Source: LBZV01 sp000993855
GTDB taxonomy: Bacteria; Patescibacteriota; Microgenomatia; Curtissbacterales; GWA2-41-24
Length of the DNA: 64,000 bases
Assembly (NCBI GenBank): GCA_964492425.1
Contig: CAZBKB010000004.1
Span: forward strand, 18,826-82,825
Direction of reading: 5' to 3'
The position numbers were made by a program, and so were the translations under genes. Under the pieces are notes generated by a model. It was not told the DNA's origin. It saw only the letters and a list, made by a program, of their open reading frames with translations, and did no database searches. Within the stretch, counting starts at the first letter, position 1. Each line of letters opens with the position of its first letter. Below are positions 45,071 through 54,745 of this stretch, one piece after another.

Positions 45071-46435
45071 TTATATTAGTTCTTTCAAGTTTTCGGAGAA
45101 TCTTTCAAAAATATTCAAGGAAGCATAACGTTCGGTGAACTTTTTGGCATCTTCGTAAGTGCCAACTGCAAGAATCCTTTCAAGTGTATCTGAGAGTTCA
45201 TTTATTGACACAAACAGTTTAGTGAAGTTAGGCCAAGAAAAGCCGCCTGATTCACGGATTGCCCCGTTTTCTAAAAAAAAGTTTAGGGCAATTGCAAAGC
45301 CCTGTGCATAGTGAATAACGCTTGGTTCTTTTAGATATGAGAGCCACCAAGAAAAGGCAAGGGTTATAAACATGACCATAATTGCTTCCAATTCTTTTTC
45401 GGTAATTGCGTTTTTTAGAAGAAGTGACCCGCAAGCTTTAACTCCGAAGACCGATGCCGATATTTCATCAAAGACAGGAAAGTATTCTTTAAGTCTTCTT
45501 TCAGCGTCGCGATATCGGAGTAGCGGGTGAGAAATTTCATGGAGATATGAATTTCTGAGTGAACCTAATCTCAGAACATCTACTGGGTAATCTTCTTGAA
45601 ATTTTTCTTCAAAGACCGCATGGAATATAGGATGCCTTTCTCTGTCGAACTTAAGCTTAAATGCCGGTTTAAATATGGTGATTTCTGAACCGTTTTTTTC
45701 CATTATGTTGACATCATTGGGAAGATTTGAGCTTGTGAACATGAAGCGGGCAATTAGACCCGAAAAGATAATTGTGTCATCTACTCTAATCTGGATTTTG
45801 TCGAGGAAATCGACTTTTTCGGAAGGTGCCAATACACGTCTTCTTGAGCCAACAATGTAATTCTTAAACCTTACAGCGTCTTCCGTTAGCTTTACGTCCA
45901 TTATGCCTACCCAAGATTGGCATGCGCATTTTATGAAAAATAGCTTGTCAAGGTATCTTTCAACAGGACCTATTACAAAATTGATTTTGTAGGGTTTCAT
46001 AGAAAGCCAATAAATATCACTGGCTTCGTAGTTACCATCCAAAAGTGCGTTTGCCTGCACTTCCAGCCTTTTGGCAAAGTCCTTATTATCCGTTAATTTT
46101 GCCGCTTCTCTAATTAGCTTTGCAGTTTTTTTTAGTTGTGTTTTAAATTTAACGTGATAAGGGATAGCAATTAGTTTTCCCTTTTTGTCCCTTTCGACAA
46201 CAGTAAAAGGTGAAAGGATATCCCCATTCTTTTTTGCAGCTTCTAAAATTTGATTTCTGGTTGCGTCCCTAGGGTAAAAATTTGCACCGTTATTTGTGTT
46301 GTTTTCTTGCTTTAGGTAAATTGGGGCAATAGATTCTGCGGCCTTTATGAGTTTTTGGACAACCTTTTTTTCTGAAGGTGATAATTTTATCCCTTTTGCA
46401 GGAAATTTGACAATTGGACTTTTTCTTGGGGTCAT
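45071..46435 (-). CDS. M49 (dipeptidyl-peptidase III)-like metallohydrolase
   Basis: 454 residues. The N-terminal half reads FYPRDATRNQILEAA, SPFTVVERDKKGKL, IPYHVKF, YWLSMKPYKINFVIGPVERYL: the pattern of M49-type proteins. LHEISHPLL is the zinc helix, in the short HExxH form rather than the HExxxH of classical DPP III, and PVFDEISASVFG carries a second acidic pair as third ligand. Predicted cytosolic. It overlaps greA by 4 nt. Confidence 0.62.
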   Translation of the reverse strand: MTPRKSPIVKFPAKGIKLSPSEKKVVQKLIKAAESIAPIYLKQENNTNNGANFYPRDATRNQILEAAKKNGDILSPFTVVERDKKGKLIAIPYHVKFKTQLKKTAKLIREAAKLTDNKDFAKRLEVQANALLDGNYEASDIYWLSMKPYKINFVIGPVERYLDKLFFIKCACQSWVGIMDVKLTEDAVRFKNYIVGSRRRVLAPSEKVDFLDKIQIRVDDTIIFSGLIARFMFTSSNLPNDVNIMEKNGSEITIFKPAFKLKFDRERHPIFHAVFEEKFQEDYPVDVLRLGSLRNSYLHEISHPLLRYRDAERRLKEYFPVFDEISASVFGVKACGSLLLKNAITEKELEAIMVMFITLAFSWWLSYLKEPSVIHYAQGFAIALNFFLENGAIRESGGFSWPNFTKLFVSINELSDTLERILAVGTYEDAKKFTERYASLNIFERFSENLKELI

Positions 46436-46908
46436 TTTATCTCAAGGACTTTGAGTTTGCTCTTGACCGGACCGATTCCTACTTCGATGGTTTCGCCTGC
46501 CTTTAAACCTAAAAGAGCTTTACCAACCGGTGACTCGTTGGAGATTTTATTCTTAGCAGGGTCAGCTTCTATTGAACCGACAATTGAAAATTCGTGGATT
46601 TCGTCATTCATTTGCACGACTACTGTCGAACCGATAACTACTATATCCGCACCTTGCGCCTGCTGGATCAGTTGGGCTTTGGGTAAAACTTCTTCAATTT
46701 GGGCAATCCTGGCTTCGATTAAAGATTGCTCTTCTTTTGCCGCATCGTATTCGGAGTTTTCAGCGAGGTCACCAAACTCACGGGCTGTCTGGATCCTCTG
46801 GGCAATTTGCGGCCTTATTATTTGGGTGAGTCTTTCGTATTCAGTTTTGATGTGTTCTAAACCTTCTTGAGTGAGAATGAATTTTTTACTACCAATCTGA
46901 GCGTTCAT
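46432..46908 (-). CDS. greA: Transcription elongation factor GreA
   Basis: 158 residues: N-terminal coiled coil with LTQEGLEHIKTEYERL and the tip acidic residues in AREFGDLAENSEYDAA, then the FKBP-like C-terminal half ISNESPVGKALLGLKAGETIEV. It rescues backtracked RNA polymerase by stimulating transcript cleavage. Normal length. Confidence 0.95.
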   Translation of the reverse strand: MNAQIGSKKFILTQEGLEHIKTEYERLTQIIRPQIAQRIQTAREFGDLAENSEYDAAKEEQSLIEARIAQIEEVLPKAQLIQQAQGADIVVIGSTVVVQMNDEIHEFSIVGSIEADPAKNKISNESPVGKALLGLKAGETIEVGIGPVKSKLKVLEIK

Positions 46909-46953
46909 GGAGCAATTATTTTATTGCAAAAGGGGTAAATAGTCAAGAAAAAT

Positions 46954-47781
46954 TTATCTTTCCCTCTGGGAAAATGCGGGAGCTTCAGCTTCATATACAC
47001 CCCTATGCACTTCGGGATCAAAATGCAATTCGTCATAGGCACGCCTTAAATCATCCCTATATCGATAAATTTCGGCTGCAAGCTCTTTGTCCTCTAATGC
47101 GTCTGGATCTGCAATGAGTAACCCTTCTATGTTTTCTATCACAGCAATAGATTTAACACCGAATTTTTTCGCCGTTTTGCCTGTTTCATCAACCATGAAT
47201 CCATAATGCCCAAATGCGGCAACAATTTCCCCAATTGCGCCATGATTTATATCAATCCCCATGAAACCATTTCTCTCACAAAACTGTATATAATCTTTAG
47301 CGTCTTCAGGCGCACCATTCATTCCCATTTCGACAATTCTCCCATCCCAACCATTTTCTTCGAAATGCTTTATCATCAAGTATTTGTACTCTCCGGAAAC
47401 AATACCTGGCGGAAGTGTTGCTGTTGTCTCCGCCTGAAGATTATTTCTAACTATTAGGTCAAGTGTGGGTTTAGCAAATTTTTCTTCTCTGCCAAAATAT
47501 TCATAACGATCCAGTACTGTAATTCTTGTCGCAGGATAATGAGTTTTTATTTCCCGCATCCAGTCGCTACCGACAATGCCTATATGGCCATATTGTCTAA
47601 CTTTGGTTGGTATGTCTCCTGATCTCAATTGCAAAACTAGATTAATATCCTCGTTGCTATCTTCTGCTTTTCTTACGCGAGCCATTTCGTCTTCGCTTAC
47701 ATAAACAATGGGTCTACCAGCTTCCAGTAGAACTTCTTCTATTGTTCCGTTCATATTTTTAGGTGTGTGGACTTTTAGCAT
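46954..47781 (-). CDS. HisG-like (ATP phosphoribosyltransferase fold) protein, orphan
   Basis: 275 residues from ATG 47781; the open frame reaches 47928, but the tRNA-Glu promoter occupies that part and HisG proteins begin just here (MLKVHTPKNMNGTIEEVLLE against LRIALPKGRL). Further matches: LRSGDIPTKVRQYGHIGIVGSDWM (HisG: LR..DIP..V..G..DLGIVG), IVSGEYKYLMIKHF, and the phosphate-binding region, which here reads MNGAPEDA instead of G.VE.AP. HisG joins ATP and PRPP in histidine synthesis. No other his gene is near, so it may act on another nucleotide. Confidence 0.6.
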   Translation of the reverse strand: MLKVHTPKNMNGTIEEVLLEAGRPIVYVSEDEMARVRKAEDSNEDINLVLQLRSGDIPTKVRQYGHIGIVGSDWMREIKTHYPATRITVLDRYEYFGREEKFAKPTLDLIVRNNLQAETTATLPPGIVSGEYKYLMIKHFEENGWDGRIVEMGMNGAPEDAKDYIQFCERNGFMGIDINHGAIGEIVAAFGHYGFMVDETGKTAKKFGVKSIAVIENIEGLLIADPDALEDKELAAEIYRYRDDLRRAYDELHFDPEVHRGVYEAEAPAFSQRER

Positions 47782-47857
47782 AGGCTTTAATAAAAATGGA
47801 GTATAGATGTTAGCATAAAAATGTATAAATTTCCAGTGCCACTTGAGAGTCTTTCTG

Positions 47858-47886
47858 TTGATCAGCTGAATAGCTTCAGTTATAAT
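47858..47886 (+). promoter_or_regulatory. Predicted promoter of tRNA-Glu
   Basis: TTGATC (47858-47863), 17-nt spacer, TATAAT (47881-47886). Start expected near 47893, about 48 nt before the tRNA. Confidence 0.6.
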
Positions 47887-47940
47887 TAGCACTGTTTTGG
47901 ATGTAGTACATCCGATTCTCAATCTCATATAGCGTCACTT

Positions 47941-48013
47941 GCCGCTTTCGTCTAGTGGCCCAGGACGCAGCGTTCTCAACGCTGGAACACCGGTTCGACT
48001 CCGGTAAGCGGCA
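47941..48013 (+). tRNA. tRNA-Glu (anticodon CTC)
   Basis: Acceptor GCCGCTT pairs with AAGCGGC; D arm with TCTAGTGGCCCAGGA; anticodon stem CAGCG/CGCTG around TTCTCAA, anticodon CTC at 34-36; T arm ACCGG-TTCGACT-CCGGT. Discriminator A, CCA not encoded. Reads GAG codons. Confidence 0.95.
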
Positions 48014-48116
48014 CAAAGATGACATTATGTAGATATCGATAGTTTGCAATTGTTTATAATTAAATAATTGTGGAGTTTGATTCTGGTTGTAGTCTGCCAG
48101 TTATTTAGTATTTGAA

Positions 48117-48788
48117 ATGTTGAATCTTTTAGTCTGCTTTATTATTTTGCTGTCGACTATTGTCACCCCGCTGCCGGTTTTTGGTGACACTCATTATGGC
48201 GAAGTTACCGGCGGGCAAGTAAATGAAGCGCTTGCCAATACTGCTCATGTTAGGTTTTTACCTCCAAATCCTCTTTACTACTTATCTCGGGTTAAGGAAT
48301 TATTTAGCCGGTTTTTTACAGCGTCTGCTGTTGAAAGAGCAAGATTTGATTTTATGATCTCGTCGAAAAGACTCAAAGAGACATACCTTCTGTTTGAGCA
48401 AAGTAAATACAGTTCTGCAAATAATGCTTTAGCTGACTATAGTATTGCTACAAATAAAAGTGTTGAGCAGTTAAAAAAGGCCCGATCGCAAAACCAAGAA
48501 ATTATACCGGTTGTTGAGGAGATTACAGATAAATTGAATTACCATGAAATTTTGTTGATTTATCTAATTAAAAACGGTAATGATAACTTAAACATTCAAA
48601 ATGTTTTAATTTCATTCGAAGTATATGTTGAGGAGTTAAATAACTTTAAGCCAGGAAATCGTGACAGGTTTAAGATTTTGAAAGAAGAGAAAGAGGGCGA
48701 AAGTTCTTCTTCTGCCAATTTAAATCCGTCATTGTATGAAACAGTTGAGCCAACAGCCTCAGCTGTCTCTAAAAAAGTTATTTATTAA
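48117..48788 (+). CDS. Secreted DUF5667-like protein
   Basis: 223 residues. Signal peptide 1-24 (LLVCFIILLSTIVTPLPVFG), then PPNPLYYLSRVKELFSRFF and AVERARFDFMISSKRLKET, the pattern of DUF5667 (extracellular helical domain common in Patescibacteria and Actinobacteria). The C-terminal 30 residues are Ser/Glu-rich and disordered. No membrane anchor. It may be co-transcribed with the tRNA; a TATAAT at 48055 could serve it but lacks a matching -35. It converges on hppA. Confidence 0.65.
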   Translation: MLNLLVCFIILLSTIVTPLPVFGDTHYGEVTGGQVNEALANTAHVRFLPPNPLYYLSRVKELFSRFFTASAVERARFDFMISSKRLKETYLLFEQSKYSSANNALADYSIATNKSVEQLKKARSQNQEIIPVVEEITDKLNYHEILLIYLIKNGNDNLNIQNVLISFEVYVEELNNFKPGNRDRFKILKEEKEGESSSSANLNPSLYETVEPTASAVSKKVIY

Positions 48789-48800
48789 ACTTGATTATGA

Positions 48801-50816
48801 TTATATGAGGAAGGGAATTAGAAGAAGTGCAACAATGTTGATTATTTTAATCATAGGGTTAATAGCTGGCCCAGCAGTGTCTTTGTAGGGATCACCTACA
48901 GTATCACCTGTTACTGCCGCTTTGTGAGCATTTGAACCTTTACCTCCAAGGTGACCAGATTCAATATATTTTTTAGCATTGTCCCAAGCTGCTCCTCCAG
49001 TCGTCATAGAAATTGCGACAAAAATTCCCGATACTATTGCACCCATTAATAATCCGCCCAGAGCTTTGGGTCCAAGTGTAAGACCTATTACAATTGGCGC
49101 ACTTAGGGGAATTAATGCCGGAATTATCATGAGTTTGATGGCTTTTTTGGTTACGATATCAACTGCTTTGTCGTATTGTGGTTTGGCCCTTCCTTTTAAA
49201 ATACCTGGAATTTCCCTAAATTGTCTGCGAACTTCTTCAACGACTGCTCCACCGGCTTTTTGAACAGCCTCCATAGCAAAAGATGCAAACAGGAAAGGCA
49301 AAGCAGCACCAATAAATAACCCTACGACAACGTTTGGGTCCGAAAGTGAAAAGTCTACATGTCCGCCTGCTTTAGCTAATTCTTGCGAGTAAGATGCAAA
49401 CAGGACGAGTGAAGCTAGTGCAGCCGATGCAATCGCGTACCCTTTGGTGACAGCTTTTGTTGTATTGCCAACTGCATCCAGCGGATCTGTAATGTTCCTT
49501 ACCTCTTTGGGAAGTTGGGCCATTTCTGCTATCCCTCCAGCATTATCTGTAATTGGTCCATATGCATCTATGGCCACTATTATCCCGGTTAACGACAAAA
49601 GTGCCATTGCAGCTATTGCTACTCCATAAAGGCCAGCAAGCGAAAATGCAATAAGTATCCCTGCGGATATTACTATAATCGGCAAAAATGTTGACCTTAG
49701 TGAAATTGCAAGCCCAGCGATAATATTGGTTGCATGACCAGTTGTTGATGCATTGGCGATAGATTTTACAGGATTAAAATTCGTCGATGTGTAATATTCT
49801 GTTATAAATACTATAAGGAGTGTGACTATTATTCCTACAACTGCAGAAAAGTAAATATTGACAGTGTCGATAACCCCATTGGCATTCATCATAATGACTG
49901 TAACTGGATAAAAACTTAAGATTGACAGTGAGGATGCAACGATAAGACCGGAATAGAGTGCTCCCATGATACTTTTATTTTTTGGCAACCTGACAAAAAA
50001 GGTGGCAATGATTGATGAGATAATCGCTACCCCGCCGAGTGCAAGCGGGTAGAGAATTGCGTTTAATGCTCCCGGGAAGATGAGTGATCCAAGCAACATT
50101 GTAGCAATAAGTGTTACTGCATATGTTTCAAAAAGATCAGCAGCCATGCCTGCACAATCACCTACATTATCACCAACGTTATCTGCAATAACTGCAGGGT
50201 TTCTGGGGTCGTCTTCCGGAATTCCCATTTCTGTTTTTCCGACAAGATCTGCACCCACATCGGCACCTTTTGTGTAAATACCGCCACCGAGCCTTGCAAA
50301 AATTGATATTAGTGATCCGCCAAATCCTAAGCCAATGAGCCCTTCAATATTCTGCGTTGCGCCATAAAAACCAGCAGTTGACAAAAGTGCCAATCCTACA
50401 ACCAGGAAACCGGTTACAGCTCCACCAGAAAAAGCGACTGAGAGTGCCCTTGCGAGACCTTTTTTTGCCGCTTGGGCCGTTCTAACATTTGCCCTGACGG
50501 AAATATTCATTCCTATAAATCCCGATGCTGCAGAAGCAACTGCTCCTATTAAAAAACCGACTGCAGTCTCGAGGGTTAATAGTGACCAGATTGCTAAAAA
50601 TATCACGATTGCTACTACTGCAACTGCGGAGTATTGTCGTGTTAGATAAGCAGCAGCACCTTCTGCAATAGCGTCGGCTATTTGACGCATTCTTGCGCTA
50701 CCGCTATCCATAGAAATGATTCTGAACGAAGTGATTACCCCATATAAAATAGCTGCAGTTGCCGCTGCAAGCGCAAAAGGCAGAGCGAGTTGTGGGTTAA
50801 TATCGATAAAGTTCAC
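48801..50816 (-). CDS. hppA: H+-translocating pyrophosphatase, K+-independent type
   Basis: 671 residues, about 16 spans. [17 protein letters not shown] and [20 protein letters not shown] bind Mg-PPi; a second DNAGGIAEM and late [15 protein letters not shown] complete the site. In [15 protein letters not shown], Lys occupies the position that is Ala in K+-dependent enzymes, so this should be a K+-independent proton pump, as in Rhodospirillum rubrum. It uses pyrophosphate from biosynthesis to energise the membrane; no ATP synthase or respiratory gene is in the window. Confidence 0.94.
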   Translation of the reverse strand: MNFIDINPQLALPFALAAATAAILYGVITSFRIISMDSGSARMRQIADAIAEGAAAYLTRQYSAVAVVAIVIFLAIWSLLTLETAVGFLIGAVASAASGFIGMNISVRANVRTAQAAKKGLARALSVAFSGGAVTGFLVVGLALLSTAGFYGATQNIEGLIGLGFGGSLISIFARLGGGIYTKGADVGADLVGKTEMGIPEDDPRNPAVIADNVGDNVGDCAGMAADLFETYAVTLIATMLLGSLIFPGALNAILYPLALGGVAIISSIIATFFVRLPKNKSIMGALYSGLIVASSLSILSFYPVTVIMMNANGVIDTVNIYFSAVVGIIVTLLIVFITEYYTSTNFNPVKSIANASTTGHATNIIAGLAISLRSTFLPIIVISAGILIAFSLAGLYGVAIAAMALLSLTGIIVAIDAYGPITDNAGGIAEMAQLPKEVRNITDPLDAVGNTTKAVTKGYAIASAALASLVLFASYSQELAKAGGHVDFSLSDPNVVVGLFIGAALPFLFASFAMEAVQKAGGAVVEEVRRQFREIPGILKGRAKPQYDKAVDIVTKKAIKLMIIPALIPLSAPIVIGLTLGPKALGGLLMGAIVSGIFVAISMTTGGAAWDNAKKYIESGHLGGKGSNAHKAAVTGDTVGDPYKDTAGPAINPMIKIINIVALLLIPFLI

Positions 50817-50876
50817 AGTAAACGTGAGAAATCATACCGATTCTCGAGTAATTTTGCAATACTATTGAAGTAAATA

Positions 50877-53303
50877 TTAGGCTGTGGTGGTTGGTGCCTG
50901 GAAAGATTCCTGGTCTTTTGAATTTTCTCTTTTGGCACTCTTCATGCCTCTTTCTTGAGGCAGCGCTTTTGTAAGGGCAACTTTGAGTACCTCATCCATG
51001 TGTTCTGCAAGAATAAACTGCAAGTCTCGTCTCACGTTCTTTGGTATATCTTCCAAGTCTTTAGCATTTGGTTTTGGGAGAATAATGGTTCCAAGACCTG
51101 CCCTGTGAGCTGCTAATACTTTTTCTTTGACTCCTCCTATTTCCAAGACTCTTCCTCGCAAAGTCACCTCTCCAGTCATTCCAACTTCACGTCGTACAGA
51201 AATTTTTGTAAGAGCTGAAACTAGTGCTGTCGTTATAGCAATACCTGCCGAAGGCCCTTCTTTTGGAACAGCACCTTCGGGAACATGTATGTGTACATCA
51301 ATTTTTTGAACCTTATCTTCATTAAGTCCCAAAACTTTTGCGCGTGATTTGACATAAGATAGAGCGGCTTGCGCAGACTCTTTCATAACATCTCCTAGTT
51401 GACCAGTTAATATAAGTTGACCCTTGCCTGGCATTAAGGTAACTTCCACAAATAAGATTTCTCCGCCACTAGCCGTTACACTAAGTCCGGTGGACATGCC
51501 AATTTCATCTTGTTTTTCTGCAATTGCTTTAGTGAACTTATAAGGTCCAAGATAAGATTTAACTTGTTTTGGACTAATTTTTAACTTTTTATTTGTTATA
51601 TATTTATTGGAGGCAATTTTTTTTGCAATTTTTCTGAGAACTGCGGCAATTTCGCGTTCTAACTCTCGTACTCCTGCTTCTCTGGTATATTTGGAAATTA
51701 TTTCGCGAAGAGCTGTGTCTGTTATTTTTACTTTGTCTATTTTAAGTCCGTGAGATTCTACTTGCTTGGGTATAAGGAAGTCTTTTGCGATTCTGAATTT
51801 TTCTTCCTCAGTGTAACCGGGAAAGTTGATTACTTCAAGTCTATCACGCAGGGCAGGTGGTATTGTATCCAAAATGTTTGCTGTTGTAATAAACATTACA
51901 TCCGATAGATCGTAGGGGACTTCCAAGTAGTGGTCCGAAAATTGATTATTTTGCTCCGGATCTAATGCCTCCAGAAGTGCTGACGAAGGATCACCTCTAA
52001 AGTCGGTACCGATTTTATCTATTTCGTCCAGCATGAATACTGGGTTTTTTGCTCCAGAATTCTTAATCCCTTGAATTATTCTGCCAGGAAGAGCTCCAAC
52101 ATAGGTTCTCCTGTGACCTCGAATTTCCGCTTCATCGTGGATGCCACCCAGAGACACTCTGATGAATTTGCGATCTAGTGATCTTGCAATCGATTTGCCT
52201 ATAGAAGTCTTTCCAACACCTGGCGGACCGTAAAAGCAAAGTATAGGCCCCTTAATTTTCCCTACTAATTTGTGGACTGCTAGGTATTCCAAGATTCTTT
52301 CTTTAACTTTAGGTAAGCCATAATGGTCCTCATCTAAAACTTTTGCAGCCAAGTTTACATCCGCACTTTTTCTGTCAGTTACTTTCCATGGAAGATCAAC
52401 CAACCATTCTAGATAAGTACGAATATAAGAAGATTCTGGATTGTAGGAAGACATCTTGGCGAGTCTTGCCAATTCTCTTTCTGCCTTGACCATTACTTCC
52501 TCTGACATACCAGACGCTTTTATTTTCTTTTTAAACTCTGTAATTTCTCTGGAGTCGTCGTCTTCCCCAAGTTCTTTTTCTATCGATTTCATTTTCTCGC
52601 GGAGAATCGCCTCTTTTGTGACCTTACCTACCCGTTCTTGGGTTTCAGTGTCGATTTTTGAAGAAATTTCTAAAATCCTAATTTCCCGTGTCAGGAGTTC
52701 AGAAAGTCTATTGAGGCGAGCTTTTGTGTCGACCATTTCCAAGATTTGTTGTTTATCAGAAGTTTTAAGATCTATTGATGCGGCAATTATGTTAACCAGC
52801 TGGTTTGGATCATCTGTTGAGAAGATATGTATTGACGATTCAAGTGTAAGTACACCTCCCAGTTCGCCGTATTTTTTAATTTTTGAAAGGGTGTTTCTAA
52901 AAAGGGCTTCTGTTTCTTCTGTCTTTTGGGATAATTCTGGAATTTCTTCGACTTTGACAGCAAGGTATGGGTCTATTTGACTGAATTCTTTAAGGTATAC
53001 ACGTGTGAGACCCTCAACGGCTAAATTATATTCATTATCAACTTTCCATAGGCGTCGAATTAAACCAACAGTACCCACCGAGTACATGTCATTGGGTGCC
53101 GGGTTTTCTATTCTCGGATTCCTTTGAGCAACAAATACAGCCAATCGATCACCGGCCCATGCGCTATCCAGACCAAGCTTAACTTTTGGCCTTCCAACTG
53201 TTATCGGAACCATAGATGATGGAAAAACTACAGTATCTCTGAGCGGAACTATTGGCAGCTCATTTTTGAGTCTTGGTCTTTGTTGATCAATAAACGTTGC
53301 CAT
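50877..53303 (-). CDS. lon: ATP-dependent protease Lon
   Basis: 808 residues: substrate-binding N-domain (LPIVPLRDTVVFPSS), YGPPGVGKTSIGKSI (Walker A), VFMLDEIDKIG (Walker B), the CTD with catalytic Ser in PKEGPSAGIAITTA and Lys in REKV..AHRAGL (KEKVLAAHRAGL). It degrades damaged and regulatory proteins in the cytoplasm. Normal length with a short charged tail. Confidence 0.96.
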   Translation of the reverse strand: MATFIDQQRPRLKNELPIVPLRDTVVFPSSMVPITVGRPKVKLGLDSAWAGDRLAVFVAQRNPRIENPAPNDMYSVGTVGLIRRLWKVDNEYNLAVEGLTRVYLKEFSQIDPYLAVKVEEIPELSQKTEETEALFRNTLSKIKKYGELGGVLTLESSIHIFSTDDPNQLVNIIAASIDLKTSDKQQILEMVDTKARLNRLSELLTREIRILEISSKIDTETQERVGKVTKEAILREKMKSIEKELGEDDDSREITEFKKKIKASGMSEEVMVKAERELARLAKMSSYNPESSYIRTYLEWLVDLPWKVTDRKSADVNLAAKVLDEDHYGLPKVKERILEYLAVHKLVGKIKGPILCFYGPPGVGKTSIGKSIARSLDRKFIRVSLGGIHDEAEIRGHRRTYVGALPGRIIQGIKNSGAKNPVFMLDEIDKIGTDFRGDPSSALLEALDPEQNNQFSDHYLEVPYDLSDVMFITTANILDTIPPALRDRLEVINFPGYTEEEKFRIAKDFLIPKQVESHGLKIDKVKITDTALREIISKYTREAGVRELEREIAAVLRKIAKKIASNKYITNKKLKISPKQVKSYLGPYKFTKAIAEKQDEIGMSTGLSVTASGGEILFVEVTLMPGKGQLILTGQLGDVMKESAQAALSYVKSRAKVLGLNEDKVQKIDVHIHVPEGAVPKEGPSAGIAITTALVSALTKISVRREVGMTGEVTLRGRVLEIGGVKEKVLAAHRAGLGTIILPKPNAKDLEDIPKNVRRDLQFILAEHMDEVLKVALTKALPQERGMKSAKRENSKDQESFQAPTTTA

Positions 53304-53352
53304 GATTACTTATTTTAGCATCCTCTAGTTAGCAGAGAGCATACCATGAGTG

Positions 53353-54117
53353 CTAACATATGTCAACCTTTTTTTTGCCTTTAAGTTGGAATAATCCTAG
53401 TGATACTGCAATAATTGATAGTAACTGCGCGACTTTTATATTAGCAAACTGCCAGGTATCCATTCTGTAGAATTCCAGTGAAAATCTCACAGTTCCGTAA
53501 AGAATTAGATATAGAGCAAAGATTTGTCCCGGCTTTTTTAGTCGTTTAGAGAAGTACATAAGAGTGATAAAAATGAAAAGGTTTAACGCTGCTTCATAAA
53601 AAAATGTGGGGTGGAAATAAGGCGCCAGTAAATACTGACTTGGACGATTTTGTGGATCTATATAAACCTTCCAAGGCATATTAGTCGGCTGACCAAAACC
53701 TTCTTGATTTACCCAGTTGCCAATCCGGCCAATTGCTTGGCCAACGGCCATTGAAGGGGCAGCAAGATCGAGAACGTTCGAAAACTTAATTTTCTTGACA
53801 CGGCTAACATACAAAAAGCCTATAAAGACACCGATTAATGCCCCCCAGATTCCCAAGCCGCCGTTTTGGATCTGGATAATCATCATTGGTTCTTTACTAT
53901 AAGTTGACCAATAATCCAGGACGTGGTAAAGGCGTGCGCCAATTATCCCCACCAAGAGAGGGATTGCTAAAATCCAACTGTCGAAAATTTTTATATCAAT
54001 TTTGTAAAGGTGAGCCCTTTTCTTTGCAACATACCATCCGACAAGAACTGCTAGGGCAATAACCAAGCCGTATGTATGTATGGTGGCAGGGCCTATTTCT
54101 ATTGTTTTAGGAATCAT
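53353..54117 (-). CDS. lgt: Prolipoprotein diacylglyceryl transferase
   Basis: 254 residues, about seven spans. LHTYGL-type start (IGPATIHTYGLVIALAV), GARLYHVLDYW, GGLGIWGALIGVFIG, and the signature GQAIGRIGNWVNQEGFGQPT with essential Arg and Asn. It attaches diacylglycerol to the lipobox Cys of lipoproteins, so the cell has lipoproteins. It overlaps the DUF1461 gene by 11 nt. Confidence 0.94.
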   Translation of the reverse strand: MIPKTIEIGPATIHTYGLVIALAVLVGWYVAKKRAHLYKIDIKIFDSWILAIPLLVGIIGARLYHVLDYWSTYSKEPMMIIQIQNGGLGIWGALIGVFIGFLYVSRVKKIKFSNVLDLAAPSMAVGQAIGRIGNWVNQEGFGQPTNMPWKVYIDPQNRPSQYLLAPYFHPTFFYEAALNLFIFITLMYFSKRLKKPGQIFALYLILYGTVRFSLEFYRMDTWQFANIKVAQLLSIIAVSLGLFQLKGKKKVDIC

Positions 54118-54697
54118 TTTTCGATATGAATTTTACTACAATTAATAATACAAGTATTGTTAAAAGTATGTTCGTTATTACTTTTTGGGTGAAAAATATA
54201 AAAAAGTCGAGTGAGAAAATGGTAACTAACGTATCGCTTGGTGTAAAAAGCCAATCGTTATTTCTAAAGAATATTTTGTGAAAGACGGTAAATGCATTGT
54301 TAAAATTTAAGAGTGCGGAAATAAATATTAACAGGATTATGAGAGTTATGAAAATGAGACCCAAGATAATTCCTCTTTTCAACTGTGTAAACTTTTTTTT
54401 GCGACCAAGATAAAGTGAAGTTGCGATTAAGACAAACAGTGCAAGCACGTTTATGATTTTCGCCCAGTCTACTAATTTCTTTACATCTTGCATATGTGTA
54501 TTCGCCTGAGGAGAAAAATAAGTTTTGTCGAGCGGAGTTCCTATCCTAAGGAATGAGACAATGTTGAGGGCATAGTGAATTTTTTCACCGTCTTTAAAAT
54601 AAGTCTTGTAGGTATTGTCTGTAAAGGTCAGAGCAAGCAGATTTGTGAGAATGATTGTGACAGGTAGAGCCAAAGCTATTAATAGTTGAGGTTTCAT
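54107..54697 (-). CDS. DUF1461/TIGR01906-family membrane protein
   Basis: 196 residues with five spans: one at the N-terminus, then a soluble loop (about 30-75), then four more. FTVFHKIFFRNNDWLF and PSDTLVTIF are characteristic of TIGR01906 proteins. Function is unknown in the family. It is coupled to lgt by an 11-nt overlap. Confidence 0.72.
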   Translation of the reverse strand: MKPQLLIALALPVTIILTNLLALTFTDNTYKTYFKDGEKIHYALNIVSFLRIGTPLDKTYFSPQANTHMQDVKKLVDWAKIINVLALFVLIATSLYLGRKKKFTQLKRGIILGLIFITLIILLIFISALLNFNNAFTVFHKIFFRNNDWLFTPSDTLVTIFSLDFFIFFTQKVITNILLTILVLLIVVKFISKNDS

Positions 54698-54745
54698 ACG
54701 TACATATTAACAGTTGTTGCAAATAGACAATAGTGATTTAATTTT

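Noticed and set aside
47782..47928. Upstream extension of the HisG-like frame
   Set aside because: HisG homology starts at the 47781 ATG, and the extension overlaps the tRNA-Glu promoter on the other strand.
48055..48060. TATAAT before the DUF5667-like gene as a separate promoter
   Set aside because: No acceptable -35 at 16-18 nt; the gene may be read from the tRNA-Glu promoter.
52456..52980. 174-residue open frame on the plus strand
   Set aside because: It lies antisense within lon, has a Ser-rich composition typical of a mirrored frame, and has no start signal.
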